From Devosia sp. MC521 (GTDB lineage Bacteria; Pseudomonadota; Alphaproteobacteria; Rhizobiales; Devosiaceae): a DNA stretch of 64,000 bases. Positions 48,487-58,027 of this stretch are shown one piece after another. A program made the position numbers and the translations under genes. Location of the stretch: the NCBI RefSeq assembly GCF_014127105.1, contig NZ_CP059902.1, forward strand, positions 1,335,001 to 1,399,000. Reading direction: 5' to 3'. The notes under the pieces are model-generated. The model saw only the letters and a list, made by a program, of their open reading frames with translations, made no database searches and was not told where the DNA came from. Within the stretch, counting starts at the first letter, position 1. Every line of letters begins with the position of its first letter.

Positions 48487-49661
48487 GTGTAACGCTCGAG
48501 CGCTGCTGCCAAATCAGCCTTGAGGTCTTCAACGCCCTCAAGGCCAATATGCACGCGGAAGAGATTGCCTTCTTCGGTCCACGGCTTAGCCGTGCGATTA
48601 GCGCCGAGCTTCACCGGTAGGCACAGGCTTTCATAGCCGCCCCACGAATATCCCATTGAGAACAGTTCGAGCCCGTCGACAAAGGCGGCAATGCTGGCGC
48701 GGGCAGCCGGCTTCAGTATGAAGCCGAACAAGCTCCCAGAGCCGTCAAAGTCACGCTTCCAGATTTCATGGTCCGGGTGGCTTGGCAGTGCAGGGTGAAT
48801 TACCCGCAGAACCTCATCCTGACCTTCCAGCCAGCTGGCAATCTCAATTGCCCGCGCCTGGTGCTCTTTCATCCGGATCGCCAGCGTGCGCAAACCGCGT
48901 GCCACGAGATAGGCATCATCACCCGAGGTGAAATAGCCGTGCAGCCGGCGGATATCATCGACATCGCCCCAGGCCTCTTCAGTGGCTGAAATTGTCCCGG
49001 CCATAACATCCGAATGGCCGACGAACATTTTGGTCGCCGCATGCACCACTATGTCTGCGCCATGCTCAAGCGGACGGAAGAAGAGGGGGCTAGCCCAGCT
49101 GTTATCGACGATGAGCCGCGCGCCACCCGCATGCGCCGCTTTTGCCAGCGCTGGAATGTCCTGCACTTCAAACGTCAGCGAGCCGGGCGCTTCGGCCAGA
49201 ACCGCGCGCGTGTTCGGCTGCATCAATTCAGAAAGTCCCGCACCGATTCGCGGGTCGTAATAGCGAACGCTCACCCCCATGCGGGTCAAATACCCGTCTG
49301 CGAAGGTTCGGCCGGGTTCATAACCACTGTCCGAGATCAAAACGTCGTCACCATTTTTTAGGCACGACATAAGCGCGATGGAGATCGCGGCGAGCCCCGA
49401 TGGCACGAGGCGCGTGCGGTATGCGCCTTCGAGTTCGTTGATGGTGGTTTCCACCGATTGGGTGGTGGGATTGCCGTGCCGGCCGTAGGTGAACCTTTGC
49501 CCCTGAGTCTCAAGCTCTGCGAGGGTTTTGAACAAAACTGTCGAGCCCCGATATACGGGGGTATTCACAAAACCGAACTGATCATCCGGTTCCCGTCCAC
49601 TATGAGTAAGGATGGTCTCGAATGACTGCTTGGGGCGCCCTGTACGGCTGGACTGAGACAT
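48474..49661 (-). CDS. metC: cystathionine beta-lyase (PLP, Cys/Met metabolism family)
   Basis: The product is 395 aa. PLP-binding lysine in HAATKMFVGHSDVMAG (about residue 210), GSTVLFKTLAELE and FTYGRHGNPTTQSVE near the N-terminus, LVPSGLAAISIAL (about 87) and VDNSWASPLFFRP (about 187). The Trp/Ser set fits beta-lyase (MetC) better than gamma-synthase. It converts cystathionine to homocysteine, pyruvate and ammonia. Gene name is by family; the exact substrate cannot be proven here. Confidence 0.85.
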   Translation of the reverse strand: MSQSSRTGRPKQSFETILTHSGREPDDQFGFVNTPVYRGSTVLFKTLAELETQGQRFTYGRHGNPTTQSVETTINELEGAYRTRLVPSGLAAISIALMSCLKNGDDVLISDSGYEPGRTFADGYLTRMGVSVRYYDPRIGAGLSELMQPNTRAVLAEAPGSLTFEVQDIPALAKAAHAGGARLIVDNSWASPLFFRPLEHGADIVVHAATKMFVGHSDVMAGTISATEEAWGDVDDIRRLHGYFTSGDDAYLVARGLRTLAIRMKEHQARAIEIASWLEGQDEVLRVIHPALPSHPDHEIWKRDFDGSGSLFGFILKPAARASIAAFVDGLELFSMGYSWGGYESLCLPVKLGANRTAKPWTEEGNLFRVHIGLEGVEDLKADLAAALERYTQAR

Positions 49662-49879
49662 TTTCGTACTCTGCTTAAAAACGGATCACTCTGCACACGT
49701 GTCTAATAAAGCGACAGAGAGGTTGACCCAAAGTGTCGTCGACCCTTGACGTTACGGTCAATAGCGGTTTGCATGCTTATCAGCATCAAAACCGATAAAT
49801 AAAGCGGTGATGCACCTGTGACGTCGTCAGCAAGGCGATGTTGAAAAACAGGGTCAGGAAACAAAAGGCAAATAACGAC

Positions 49880-50896
49880 ATGCAAAAGACGCTTCTTTCG
49901 ATCGCCGTTGCCGCTTCCTTGGGGCTGAGCGCAACTGCTGTAAACGCTGCAACTCTTGATGACGTCAAAGCAAAAGGCTTCGTCCAATGTGGTGTAACCG
50001 GTGGTGTGCCCGGTTTCTCCGCACCGGACGCGAACAACAACTGGGCTGGCCTGGAAGTTGACTTCTGTCGCGCTGTAGCTGCTGCCATCTTCGATGATGC
50101 AGACGCTGTGCGTTACACCCCACTGACTTCGCAGGAACGCTTCGCTGCGCTGTCCGCTGGTGAAATCGACATTCTGTCGCGTACCACCACTTGGACCATG
50201 AGCCGCGATACCGATTTGGGCATCAGCTTCATCGGTACCATGTACTATGACGGGCAGGGCTTCATGGTCCGCAAGGCAGACGGCATTGCCTCTGCAGCGG
50301 ATCTGTCCGGTGCTGCCATCTGCATCGAATCCGGCACCACCACCGAACTCAATGCCGCTGACTATTTTGAAACCAACGGTCTCGACTATTCGCCAGTCGT
50401 GTTCACCGATCAGGACGAAGTTGTGAAGGCCTTCGAAGATGGCCGTTGCGACGTCTACACCACCGACGCTTCCGCGCTCGCTGCTGAACGTTCCAAGTTC
50501 TCCAATCCGGATGATTACGCCATCCTGCCAGAAATCATCTCCAAGGAGCCACTTGGCCCAGTTATTCGTCAGGGCGACGAACAGTGGCGTTCGATCACAC
50601 GTTGGACCTATTTCGCGCTGCTCGAAGCTGAAGAGCAAGGCGTAACCCAGGCCAATGTTGACGAAATGCTCGGCTCCGATAATCCGGTGATCAAGCGTCT
50701 CCTGGGCGTTGAAGGCGACTTCGGCACTCCAATCGGTCTCACCGCTGATTGGGCATACCGCATCGTCAAGCACATCGGTAACTACGGCGAGTCCTATGAT
50801 CGCCACGTCGGCCCAGCCACCCCAATTGGTCTGGAACGCGGCCTGAACGCCCTCTGGAAAGACGGCGGCCTGCAGTACGCAATGCCAATCCGCTAA
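49880..50896 (+). CDS. aapJ: general L-amino acid ABC transporter binding protein
   Basis: About 338 aa from the ATG at 49880. Signal peptide ends near VNAATLD. AapJ hallmarks are GFVQCGVTGGVPGFSAPD, WAGLEVDFCRAVAAAIF, LSRTTTWTMSRDT and the end HVGPATPIGLERGLNALWKD. AapJ binds a broad range of L-amino acids in the periplasm. It is followed by a GC hairpin and then aapQ, the standard order. Confidence 0.93.
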   Translation: MQKTLLSIAVAASLGLSATAVNAATLDDVKAKGFVQCGVTGGVPGFSAPDANNNWAGLEVDFCRAVAAAIFDDADAVRYTPLTSQERFAALSAGEIDILSRTTTWTMSRDTDLGISFIGTMYYDGQGFMVRKADGIASAADLSGAAICIESGTTTELNAADYFETNGLDYSPVVFTDQDEVVKAFEDGRCDVYTTDASALAAERSKFSNPDDYAILPEIISKEPLGPVIRQGDEQWRSITRWTYFALLEAEEQGVTQANVDEMLGSDNPVIKRLLGVEGDFGTPIGLTADWAYRIVKHIGNYGESYDRHVGPATPIGLERGLNALWKDGGLQYAMPIR

Positions 50897-50911
50897 AGAG
50901 TGAAACTGGTT

Positions 50912-50934
50912 CTGGCGCCCCACGCGGGCGCCAG
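50912..50934 (+). promoter_or_regulatory. GC hairpin between aapJ and aapQ
   Basis: CTGGCGCCC (50912-50920) pairs perfectly with 50926-50934, loop CACGC, with no U-run. It probably stabilises aapJ mRNA and reduces read-through to the permease genes. Confidence 0.6.
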
Positions 50935-51074
50935 TTCGTCTCAGCGCATATCTATTCCGTAGTGATCGTGCCTGAAGTTTTTCTTTGCTCTGAGCCCTTG
51001 GCTCAGGGGCCTCTCAGTGTACCTTGATCCTGCTGGATGTGGCTGCGTTTTCTCTATTCGGGGGACTCTGCCTC

Positions 51075-52610
51075 ATGGCTGTCCATGACAATACTGCTGC
51101 GGCGCCGCCACGCACCGCATTCTATAATGACCCCGTCATCCGCGGCATCATATATCAGGTGCTCGTCGCGGCGGCGGTGGTCGCATTTCTAGGGTGGATC
51201 GTCACCAACACCGCGCAGAACCTCGCTGCGCAAAACAAATCAACGGGCTTTGGCTTTCTTTGGGAAACCGCTGGCTTCGGCATTAGCTTCACCCTCTTTC
51301 CCTTCGATCGTTCATCTTTTTACTGGCAGGCATTCTTCGTCGGCCTACTCAACACCTTGCTGGTCGCCGTCATTGGCATTGTGGTCGCCACAGTCCTCGG
51401 CTTCATCCTGGGCGTAGCGCGTCTGTCGTCCAACTGGCTGGTCGCGCGTGTTGCCACTGTCTACATTGAGATCGTACGTAACGTCCCGCTGCTGCTGCAG
51501 CTGTTCTTTTGGTACTTCGCGGTTCTCAAGGCGATGCCAGCGGTGCGCGAATCTTATCAGCTTCCGCTCAACATCTTCATCAATCAGCGCGGCATCATTG
51601 TCCCGCGGCCACTGCCTGACGCCGAAATCATCTGGGTTGTCATTTCAGCGATCGCTGCAATCATCGGCGCTATTGTTCTGGTCCGCACTGCGCAGCGCCA
51701 GCGCGCACTCACCGGCTACTATTCGCCGGCCATTGTGTGGGCAGGTCGCATTGCTAGCGCCATTCTGGCCTTTGGCCTTGCCTATCTGGGCACTGTCTTG
51801 GTCAGCACCTTCATCCCAGTTCTCGCCCGCTTTGGCACGTTGCCCCTGATTGTCGGGGTTGCAACAGCTGCGCTCACCTTCAGCGCATTTGCGTTTTACG
51901 GGCGCGTCTTCGTCACATTCCTCCTCAGCTGGGCCGTGGCTGTCTTCCTTCTGGGCGGCATGTTAGCACTGCCCGAAGTCGCCGTCATCGGCCTGGCACT
52001 GGTCCTCGCCCTAGGCGTCGTCTGGTCTGTGCTGGTTTCAGATCGTCGTCCGCAGGGCGCTGAGGCCAAGCTTCCTTGGGCACTGCCTATTCTGGTGATG
52101 GTTGGCGTTCCAGCCTTCGTCTATTGGGTGACCGGCGCAAACCTTGGTTTTGAAGTTCCGGTTCTGGAACGCTTCAACTTCAAGGGTGGTTTGCAGCTCG
52201 TGCCCGAAATGGTGGCACTGGCCGTAGGTCTGGCCCTGTATACGGCGGCCTTCATCGGCGAAAACGTCCGTGGCGGTATTCGTGCCGTCAATAAGGGGCA
52301 AACAGAAGCCGCTGCCTCGCTTGGCTTAAAGGAAGGGGACCGCTTGCGTCTCGTGGTGATCCCACAGGCAATGCGCGTCATTATTCCCCCGCTGACGAGC
52401 CAATATCTCAACCTCACCAAAAACTCATCTCTGGGCGCAGCCATTGGCTATCCGGAATTGGTGAACGTCTTCATGGGCACGACGCTCAATCAGACAGGCA
52501 AGGCCATTGAGGTGATCGCCATCACCATGCTGGTCTATCTCACCCTGTCGCTCACCACGTCGGCCTTCATGAACTGGTACAATGCGCGCGTCGCATTGGT
52601 CGAACGGTAG
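51075..52610 (+). CDS. aapQ: amino acid ABC transporter permease AapQ
   Basis: About 511 aa from the ATG at 51075; an upstream in-frame ATG at 51024 gives an extra hydrophobic stretch and looks wrong. Many membrane helices, the long insert of AapQ-type permeases and the EAA loop VNKGQTEAAASLGLKEGDRL near residue 413 are visible. It overlaps aapM in sequence space only slightly (aapM begins 10 bases on). Confidence 0.9.
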   Translation: MAVHDNTAAAPPRTAFYNDPVIRGIIYQVLVAAAVVAFLGWIVTNTAQNLAAQNKSTGFGFLWETAGFGISFTLFPFDRSSFYWQAFFVGLLNTLLVAVIGIVVATVLGFILGVARLSSNWLVARVATVYIEIVRNVPLLLQLFFWYFAVLKAMPAVRESYQLPLNIFINQRGIIVPRPLPDAEIIWVVISAIAAIIGAIVLVRTAQRQRALTGYYSPAIVWAGRIASAILAFGLAYLGTVLVSTFIPVLARFGTLPLIVGVATAALTFSAFAFYGRVFVTFLLSWAVAVFLLGGMLALPEVAVIGLALVLALGVVWSVLVSDRRPQGAEAKLPWALPILVMVGVPAFVYWVTGANLGFEVPVLERFNFKGGLQLVPEMVALAVGLALYTAAFIGENVRGGIRAVNKGQTEAAASLGLKEGDRLRLVVIPQAMRVIIPPLTSQYLNLTKNSSLGAAIGYPELVNVFMGTTLNQTGKAIEVIAITMLVYLTLSLTTSAFMNWYNARVALVER

Positions 52611-52620
52611 GAGCGCGCTT

Positions 52621-53757
52621 ATGTCAGTCTCATTCGTTCGTCAGGAAATGATCGCACCAACCACACCGCCTTCGCGCAGTGATGGCGTGATTGCCTGGGT
52701 TCGTCGCAATCTTCTCTCGACCCCGAGCGATGCTCTCCTCACCCTCATCGGCATCATCTTCCTTCTCTGGGCCATTCCCCCGATCTACAACTTCGTCATG
52801 CCCACCTTCTTGGGTGGCCATGCGGTAGCGCCGGGCGGAACAGTCGAAGATTGCCGCGTTCTAGGGGCGGGGGCCTGCTGGGCCTTTATCTCCGCGCGCA
52901 TCACCTTCTTCATCTATGGCTTCTACCCCATGGAAGAATATTGGCGCCCTAACATCGTCTTTGGTCTGGGCGCGCTGCTGATCATCCCACTGTTGATCCC
53001 ACGCGTTCCGTTCAAGATCATCAATGCGGTGCTGTTCTTCGTCGTCTACCCAGTCATCTGCTTCTACCTGCTCAATGGTGGCGTCTTCGGCATGCGTCCG
53101 GTGCCAACCGAGCAGTGGGGTGGTTTGCTGGTCACGCTGATCATCTCGATGGTGGGCATCATTTGCTCCATCCCATTGGGCATTCTGCTTGCCCTCGGCC
53201 GCCAGTCCAAAATGCCGATCATCAAGACGCTCTGCGTCATGTTTATCGAGCTGTGGCGGGCGGTTCCGTTGATCACCGTGCTCTTCATGGCGTCGATCAT
53301 GCTGCCGCTGTTCATGCCTCAGGGCACGTCGGTCGATAAGCTGTTGCGGGCTCTAGTAGGCGTTACGCTCTTTGCTTCAGCCTATCTGGCCGAAGTGATC
53401 CGTGGCGGTCTACAAGCGCTCCCGCGTGGGCAATATGAGGCCGCGTCTTCCCTTGGGCTGAGCTATTGGAAGTCGATGGGCTTTATCATCCTGCCTCAGG
53501 CGCTCAAGCACGTGATCCCGGGCATTGTGAACACCTTCATTGCCCTCTTTAAGGACACGTCCCTCGTCTCGATTGTTGGCATTTTCGACCTGCTCAATGC
53601 CTCGCAGGCCGCCAGTGCCGACATCAACTGGTCTTCGCCCACACAAGCCATCACCGGTTATTTGTTCGCCGGTTTCATTTTCTGGGCTTTCTGTTTCGCC
53701 ATGTCGCGCTATTCCATCTACATGGAACGGCGTCTGGACACTGGGCACAAGAGGTAA
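52621..53757 (+). CDS. aapM: amino acid ABC transporter permease AapM
   Basis: The product is about 378 aa from the ATG at 52621 with AGGAG 8-9 bases upstream. It has membrane helices and the EAA loop [20 protein letters not shown] near residue 276. A non-conserved Cys pair ([10 protein letters not shown]) lies in a periplasmic loop. It works with AapQ. It precedes aapP by 5 bases. Confidence 0.92.
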   Translation: MSVSFVRQEMIAPTTPPSRSDGVIAWVRRNLLSTPSDALLTLIGIIFLLWAIPPIYNFVMPTFLGGHAVAPGGTVEDCRVLGAGACWAFISARITFFIYGFYPMEEYWRPNIVFGLGALLIIPLLIPRVPFKIINAVLFFVVYPVICFYLLNGGVFGMRPVPTEQWGGLLVTLIISMVGIICSIPLGILLALGRQSKMPIIKTLCVMFIELWRAVPLITVLFMASIMLPLFMPQGTSVDKLLRALVGVTLFASAYLAEVIRGGLQALPRGQYEAASSLGLSYWKSMGFIILPQALKHVIPGIVNTFIALFKDTSLVSIVGIFDLLNASQAASADINWSSPTQAITGYLFAGFIFWAFCFAMSRYSIYMERRLDTGHKR

Positions 53758-53762
53758 CGCGA

Positions 53763-54566
53763 ATGAGCGATCTATCCGCAAACGGCGTCAACGAGCGCGC
53801 CATCAAAGCCAGCCAAATGACGGTGTCTGAAACCGACGTCGCCGTCGATGTTATCGGCATGCACAAATGGTATGGCGATTTCCACGTTCTGCGCGACATT
53901 GACCTCAAGGTCATGCGTGGCGAACGCATCGTTATTGCTGGACCATCTGGGTCGGGCAAATCGACCCTGATCCGCTGTATCAACCGTCTGGAAGAGCATC
54001 AGCAGGGTCAGATCATCGTCAACGGCACAGAGCTAACCGCCGATCTCAAGCGAATCGACGAAGTGCGCCGCGAGGTGGGCATGGTGTTCCAGCACTTTAA
54101 TCTGTTTCCCCACCTGACGATTTTGCAAAATCTCACCCTCGCGCCCATCTGGGTGCGTGGTATTCCCAAGGCGGAAGCAGAAGCTTCGGCCATGCATTAC
54201 CTTGAGCGCGTGAAAATCCCGGAACAGGCGCACAAATTCCCCGGCCAGCTCTCGGGCGGCCAGCAGCAGCGTGTGGCCATCGCCCGCTCGCTCTGCATGC
54301 AGCCCAAGATCATGCTTTTTGATGAGCCCACCTCGGCGCTTGACCCTGAAATGGTCAAAGAAGTGCTCGAAGTGATGATCAGCCTCGCCGAGGAAGGCAT
54401 GACCATGTTGTGCGTGACCCACGAAATGGGCTTTGCCCGCCAAGTGGCAAACCGCGTCATTTTCATGGACCAAGGTCAGATCATTGAACAAAATGATCCA
54501 GAGAACTTCTTCTCCAATCCGCAGCATGAACGGACCAAGCTCTTCTTGAGCCAAATCCTGCATTAA
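53763..54566 (+). CDS. aapP: amino acid ABC transporter ATP-binding protein AapP
   Basis: The product is 267 aa. Walker [10 protein letters not shown] (about residue 60), Q-loop FQHFNLFPH, signature LSGGQQQR (about 161), Walker [15 protein letters not shown] and switch His in VTHEM. The first 25 residues are an extension. It completes the aap transporter. Confidence 0.94.
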   Translation: MSDLSANGVNERAIKASQMTVSETDVAVDVIGMHKWYGDFHVLRDIDLKVMRGERIVIAGPSGSGKSTLIRCINRLEEHQQGQIIVNGTELTADLKRIDEVRREVGMVFQHFNLFPHLTILQNLTLAPIWVRGIPKAEAEASAMHYLERVKIPEQAHKFPGQLSGGQQQRVAIARSLCMQPKIMLFDEPTSALDPEMVKEVLEVMISLAEEGMTMLCVTHEMGFARQVANRVIFMDQGQIIEQNDPENFFSNPQHERTKLFLSQILH

Positions 54567-54672
54567 GCGGACACGAAGAATTACATGCAGAATAGTGGGG
54601 GCAGGCCATCACTTGGCTTGACCCCTTTTTCGTCCCTGACAATATGGGGGCGGAAAACGAGAGCATCGTCCT

Positions 54673-55713
54673 TTGAGAAAATTCTGCAAGCCATTGGTGG
54701 CGCTCGCCGCAACCTTGGTATCCATGATCGCCTCGCCAGCCAGTGCGCAGACGCCGGCCGAAACGCGCTCGACGCTTGAAATCGTGCGTGAACGTGGCTT
54801 TCTCATTTGTGGCGTCGCTAACCCCCTTGCTGGCTTTGCCTTCCAGACCACCGATGGTGTCTGGCATGGGTTTGACGTTGACCTCTGCCGCGCCTTGTCA
54901 GCGGCGATCTTTGGCAATCCCGATCTAATCGATTTCCGTCGCTACAATGGCGAAGCACGCTTTGCGCCGCTCCAGACGGGGGCGGTGGACGTGCTCATGC
55001 GCAATGGCGCTTTTGATGCGGGTCGCGATATTCGCCACGGCGCGCGCTACGTGGCGCCGAGCTTTTATGATGGTCAGGGTTTCCTCGCCCCGTCTTCGCT
55101 CGGCGTTGTTTCGGCCTATGAGCTCGACGATGTTTCCATCTGCGTGGTCGACGACGAAGGGGTAAAAGCGCTCGACGAGTTCTTTTTCTCCAACCAGACC
55201 AATTTCACTGAAATTCTTTATGAGGACGTGGCCGACCTCAGCATTGCCTATCGCGCTGGCTATTGTCAGGTCGTGTCCGCGTCCGGTCGCGTGCTGCAAG
55301 CCATTCGCCGCGATCTTGCCGAACCCGCGCAACACCGCATCCTGCCGGAGCGTATCTCCAAGGAAGCGCTCGGCCCGGTCATTCGTCAGGGCGATGATCA
55401 GTGGTTCAATATTGTGCGCTGGACCATCTACGTCCTGCTCTCGGCCGAAGAGATTGGCGTCACCAGCCTCAACATCGACTCGCTTTCTGCTGCCCGCACC
55501 CCCGCTGTCCGCCGCCTTCTGGGGCTTGAGCAGGACTATGGCGCGGCCTTGGGCCTGCGCAAATCGTTCATGACCGATGCCATCCGCGCTGTTGGCAATT
55601 ACGCAGAGCTCTATGACCGTCACTTCGGTCCGCAGACGGGTGCGGCGATGCTGCGCGGTCAGAACGCACTATGGACCAACGGGGGCCTCCATTATCCCCC
55701 GCCAATCCGCTAG
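54673..55713 (+). CDS. divergent AapJ-like binding protein
   Basis: About 346 aa, apparently from a TTG at 54673 with a signal peptide ending SPASAQTPAE. It aligns with AapJ through RGFLICGVANPLAGFAF, LCRALSAAIFG and the closing HFGPQTGAAMLRGQNALWTN. But ligand-region segments differ: AapJ LSRTTTWTMSRD is here LMRNGAFDAGRDI, and AapJ ESGTTTELN is VDDEGVKAL. No permease accompanies it, so it may share AapQMP with another ligand or be a non-transport binding protein. Confidence 0.85.
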   Translation: MRKFCKPLVALAATLVSMIASPASAQTPAETRSTLEIVRERGFLICGVANPLAGFAFQTTDGVWHGFDVDLCRALSAAIFGNPDLIDFRRYNGEARFAPLQTGAVDVLMRNGAFDAGRDIRHGARYVAPSFYDGQGFLAPSSLGVVSAYELDDVSICVVDDEGVKALDEFFFSNQTNFTEILYEDVADLSIAYRAGYCQVVSASGRVLQAIRRDLAEPAQHRILPERISKEALGPVIRQGDDQWFNIVRWTIYVLLSAEEIGVTSLNIDSLSAARTPAVRRLLGLEQDYGAALGLRKSFMTDAIRAVGNYAELYDRHFGPQTGAAMLRGQNALWTNGGLHYPPPIR

Positions 55714-55719
55714 CTTCAT

Positions 55720-56436
55720 TTAAGCAAAAAGCAGGCTTACACGCCTGTTTTGTTTGCCTTTTTTCTCGATTTTCCCAAGCGTGAGCTTGCCGATTTCGCC
55801 GGTGCGCGCCACGTGCGTACCGCCACACGGCTGCAAATCCACGTCGCCGATGCGGACCAGTCGCACGCGGCCCTGACCCATGGGCGGCTTGACCTTCATG
55901 GTCTTGATGAGGTCGGCCTGAGCCAACATCTCTTCGTCGGTAATCCATTCGGTTGAAACAGGGTGATCCGCCTCAACCAAACCGTTGAGCGCCGCTTCAA
56001 CCGCCGCCAGATCCTCTGGTGGCGTTTCCATATCGAAGTCCAGCCGCCCCTTGTCCGTGCCGATCGATCCGCCGGTAACAGGGTAGGGCAGCACCACGGA
56101 CAGAAGGTGCAGCGCCGTATGCATCCGCATCAGCGCATAGCGCTTGTCCCAATCAAGGTTCAGCGTCACGGTGTCACCAACCGAAGGCACGTCAGCCCCT
56201 TCTGCGAGGCGATGCACTATCGCTGTCTTGTCTCCCGCAGGATGCTCTGCCGTCACGACCTCGGCAACGCGCCCGTCCGCATAAGTGATGGTACGACTGT
56301 CGCCCGGTTGCCCGCCCGAGGTGGCGTAGAAGATGGTTTGGTCCAACACCACGCCGCCGTCTTCTGTGATCTCAGTCACCTGCGCTGGCGTGGTCTTGAG
56401 ATAGGCATCGTCGCGGAACAAAAATCTCGTCATCAA
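55720..56436 (-). CDS. alanyl-tRNA editing protein (AlaX-like)
   Basis: The product is 238 aa. Zinc/editing motifs are clear: LMRMHTALHLL (His-x3-His-like, about residue 105) and DLQPCGGTHVARTGEIG (about 203). The N-terminal domain matches the beta-barrel part of AlaRS editing. It removes Ser or Gly from mischarged tRNA-Ala. It ends 6 bases from the aap-like gene (convergent) and follows cardiolipin synthase. Confidence 0.9.
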   Translation of the reverse strand: MMTRFLFRDDAYLKTTPAQVTEITEDGGVVLDQTIFYATSGGQPGDSRTITYADGRVAEVVTAEHPAGDKTAIVHRLAEGADVPSVGDTVTLNLDWDKRYALMRMHTALHLLSVVLPYPVTGGSIGTDKGRLDFDMETPPEDLAAVEAALNGLVEADHPVSTEWITDEEMLAQADLIKTMKVKPPMGQGRVRLVRIGDVDLQPCGGTHVARTGEIGKLTLGKIEKKGKQNRRVSLLFA

Positions 56437-56440
56437 GAAC

Positions 56441-57892
56441 TCACAATACGGGCGAGAAAAGCTTGGCAGCCTGAGTGGCTACGTAAAATAGCCAGTTGCG
56501 GCTGCGCACTTCCGACAGCTCGACCTTCCGGCACAGTTCAAAATCTTCAAGCAGCATGGCTTCAATATTGTTGATCGTCGCTGGGTCCGTGAACCACAGC
56601 GTGATCTCGAAATTGATCGCGAAAGAACGGTTGTCGAAATTCACACTACCGACTGTCGCGATCTCATCGTCCATCAGCACCACTTTTTGATGCAGGAACC
56701 CATCGGTGTAGCGATAGACATTGACGTTGTGCGTCACCATCAAATCGGCATGGGCAATGGACGCCAGCCAGACGATTTTGTGGTCAGGTTTGTTCGGGAG
56801 CATGATGCGCACATCAACGCCCCTCAACTGCGCGGCATAAAGTGCGGTGCGAATGTCGGTGTCCGGCACAAAATAGGGGCTGACGATCCAAAGCCGCTTG
56901 CGTGCCCGCCCGATAATGTCGGTGAACGCTATAGCGCATTCTTCCAACTTATCGGCCGGACCAGACCCCATAACCAGCACCGACTCTTCGCCATAGCTGG
57001 TGAGTTCTGCTGGCGGCCGGGCAGGTAGTAACTCGCCCGTCGCCCAGTGCCAATCTTCGCGGAACAACAGCGCACATCCAAGTGCCGCGGGGCCGGAAAC
57101 CCGCACATGCGTATCGCGCCAATTGCCGAATTTCGGGTCCTCGCCGAGATATTCGACGCCCACATTATGCCCGCCGACCCAAGCGTGCTTACCATCGGCC
57201 ACAACAATCTTGCGGTGGTTGCGATAGTTGATCCGCATCGGACCGTAAAACCGCATGAACTTATGGCGCTGGTTAAACCCGGCGACTTTGACGCCTGCTT
57301 CCCGCATCTCGCGCCGATATCGCTTCGGCATGCCCGTCGAGCCGATATCGTCGTAGAGGAGATAGACATGGACACCTTGCTTGGCCTTGGCAATCAAGCG
57401 CTCTGCCAGCTGCTGGCCCAGCTTGTCGTCACGCACAATGTAGAATTGCACGAGCAGATACTCTTGGGCCGCTTCGATCCCAGCAAAAATGGAGTCAAAA
57501 GTCGCCTTGCCATTAATCAGCAGCTCGACCTCATTGCCTTTGAGGAAGGGCAGTTCCGACACCGCCACCTGCACCGGCCATTTGGCATCGGTCTCGCGAT
57601 CGATAAGCGCCAGATCTTTGGCGCGCAGCGGGCGGTCGGCACGACCGTTTTTAACGCGGTCGGTCGCATAGTCGTCAAACAACTTCCACCCGAAGATCAG
57701 GTAGAGAAAGGCCGTTGGAAAGGGCAGCAGCGCTAGCGACAAAAGCCAGGCAATCGAACCCTGCGATGTTCGTGAGTTGAGGATTTCGCGAACCGCACAA
57801 ATCCCTGCGAGGAGGTAGAGCGCTCCGGTGATGAGCGCGATAATATGGAACTCAGCTATTATCGTGCGCAGAATATCGTCTATGCCGATCAC
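56441..57892 (-). CDS. cls: cardiolipin synthase
   Basis: The product is 483 aa. Two N-terminal membrane helices (residues 15-60) and two HKD motifs: HRKIVVADGKHAWVGGHN (about 232) and HQKVVLMDDEIATVGSVNFD (about 405). It joins two phosphatidylglycerol molecules to give cardiolipin. Co-directional with the alaX-like gene, spacing 4 bases, so likely one transcript. Confidence 0.93.
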   Translation of the reverse strand: MIGIDDILRTIIAEFHIIALITGALYLLAGICAVREILNSRTSQGSIAWLLSLALLPFPTAFLYLIFGWKLFDDYATDRVKNGRADRPLRAKDLALIDRETDAKWPVQVAVSELPFLKGNEVELLINGKATFDSIFAGIEAAQEYLLVQFYIVRDDKLGQQLAERLIAKAKQGVHVYLLYDDIGSTGMPKRYRREMREAGVKVAGFNQRHKFMRFYGPMRINYRNHRKIVVADGKHAWVGGHNVGVEYLGEDPKFGNWRDTHVRVSGPAALGCALLFREDWHWATGELLPARPPAELTSYGEESVLVMGSGPADKLEECAIAFTDIIGRARKRLWIVSPYFVPDTDIRTALYAAQLRGVDVRIMLPNKPDHKIVWLASIAHADLMVTHNVNVYRYTDGFLHQKVVLMDDEIATVGSVNFDNRSFAINFEITLWFTDPATINNIEAMLLEDFELCRKVELSEVRSRNWLFYVATQAAKLFSPVL

Positions 57893-57956
57893 GTCCGCCT
57901 CGAATGTTTGGGCGGCCAGACTACCAAGCAGCGGGGTCTTTGCAAGGCTGAAAGCT

Positions 57957-57981
57957 AAGGGCCGCGCTTGGCGCAGCCCTT
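57957..57981 (-). terminator. hairpin terminator after cysteine synthase
   Basis: AAGGGCCGCGC (57957-57967) pairs with 57971-57981 with one C/A mismatch, loop TTG. On the minus strand the stem is followed by a short T-rich stretch. It is between the cysteine synthase stop and the cardiolipin synthase start. Confidence 0.55.
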
Positions 57982-58027
57982 GAAAGTGCCAATGCGACGC
58001 CCACCGAGGCGCCCATAAAGGCCAGCG

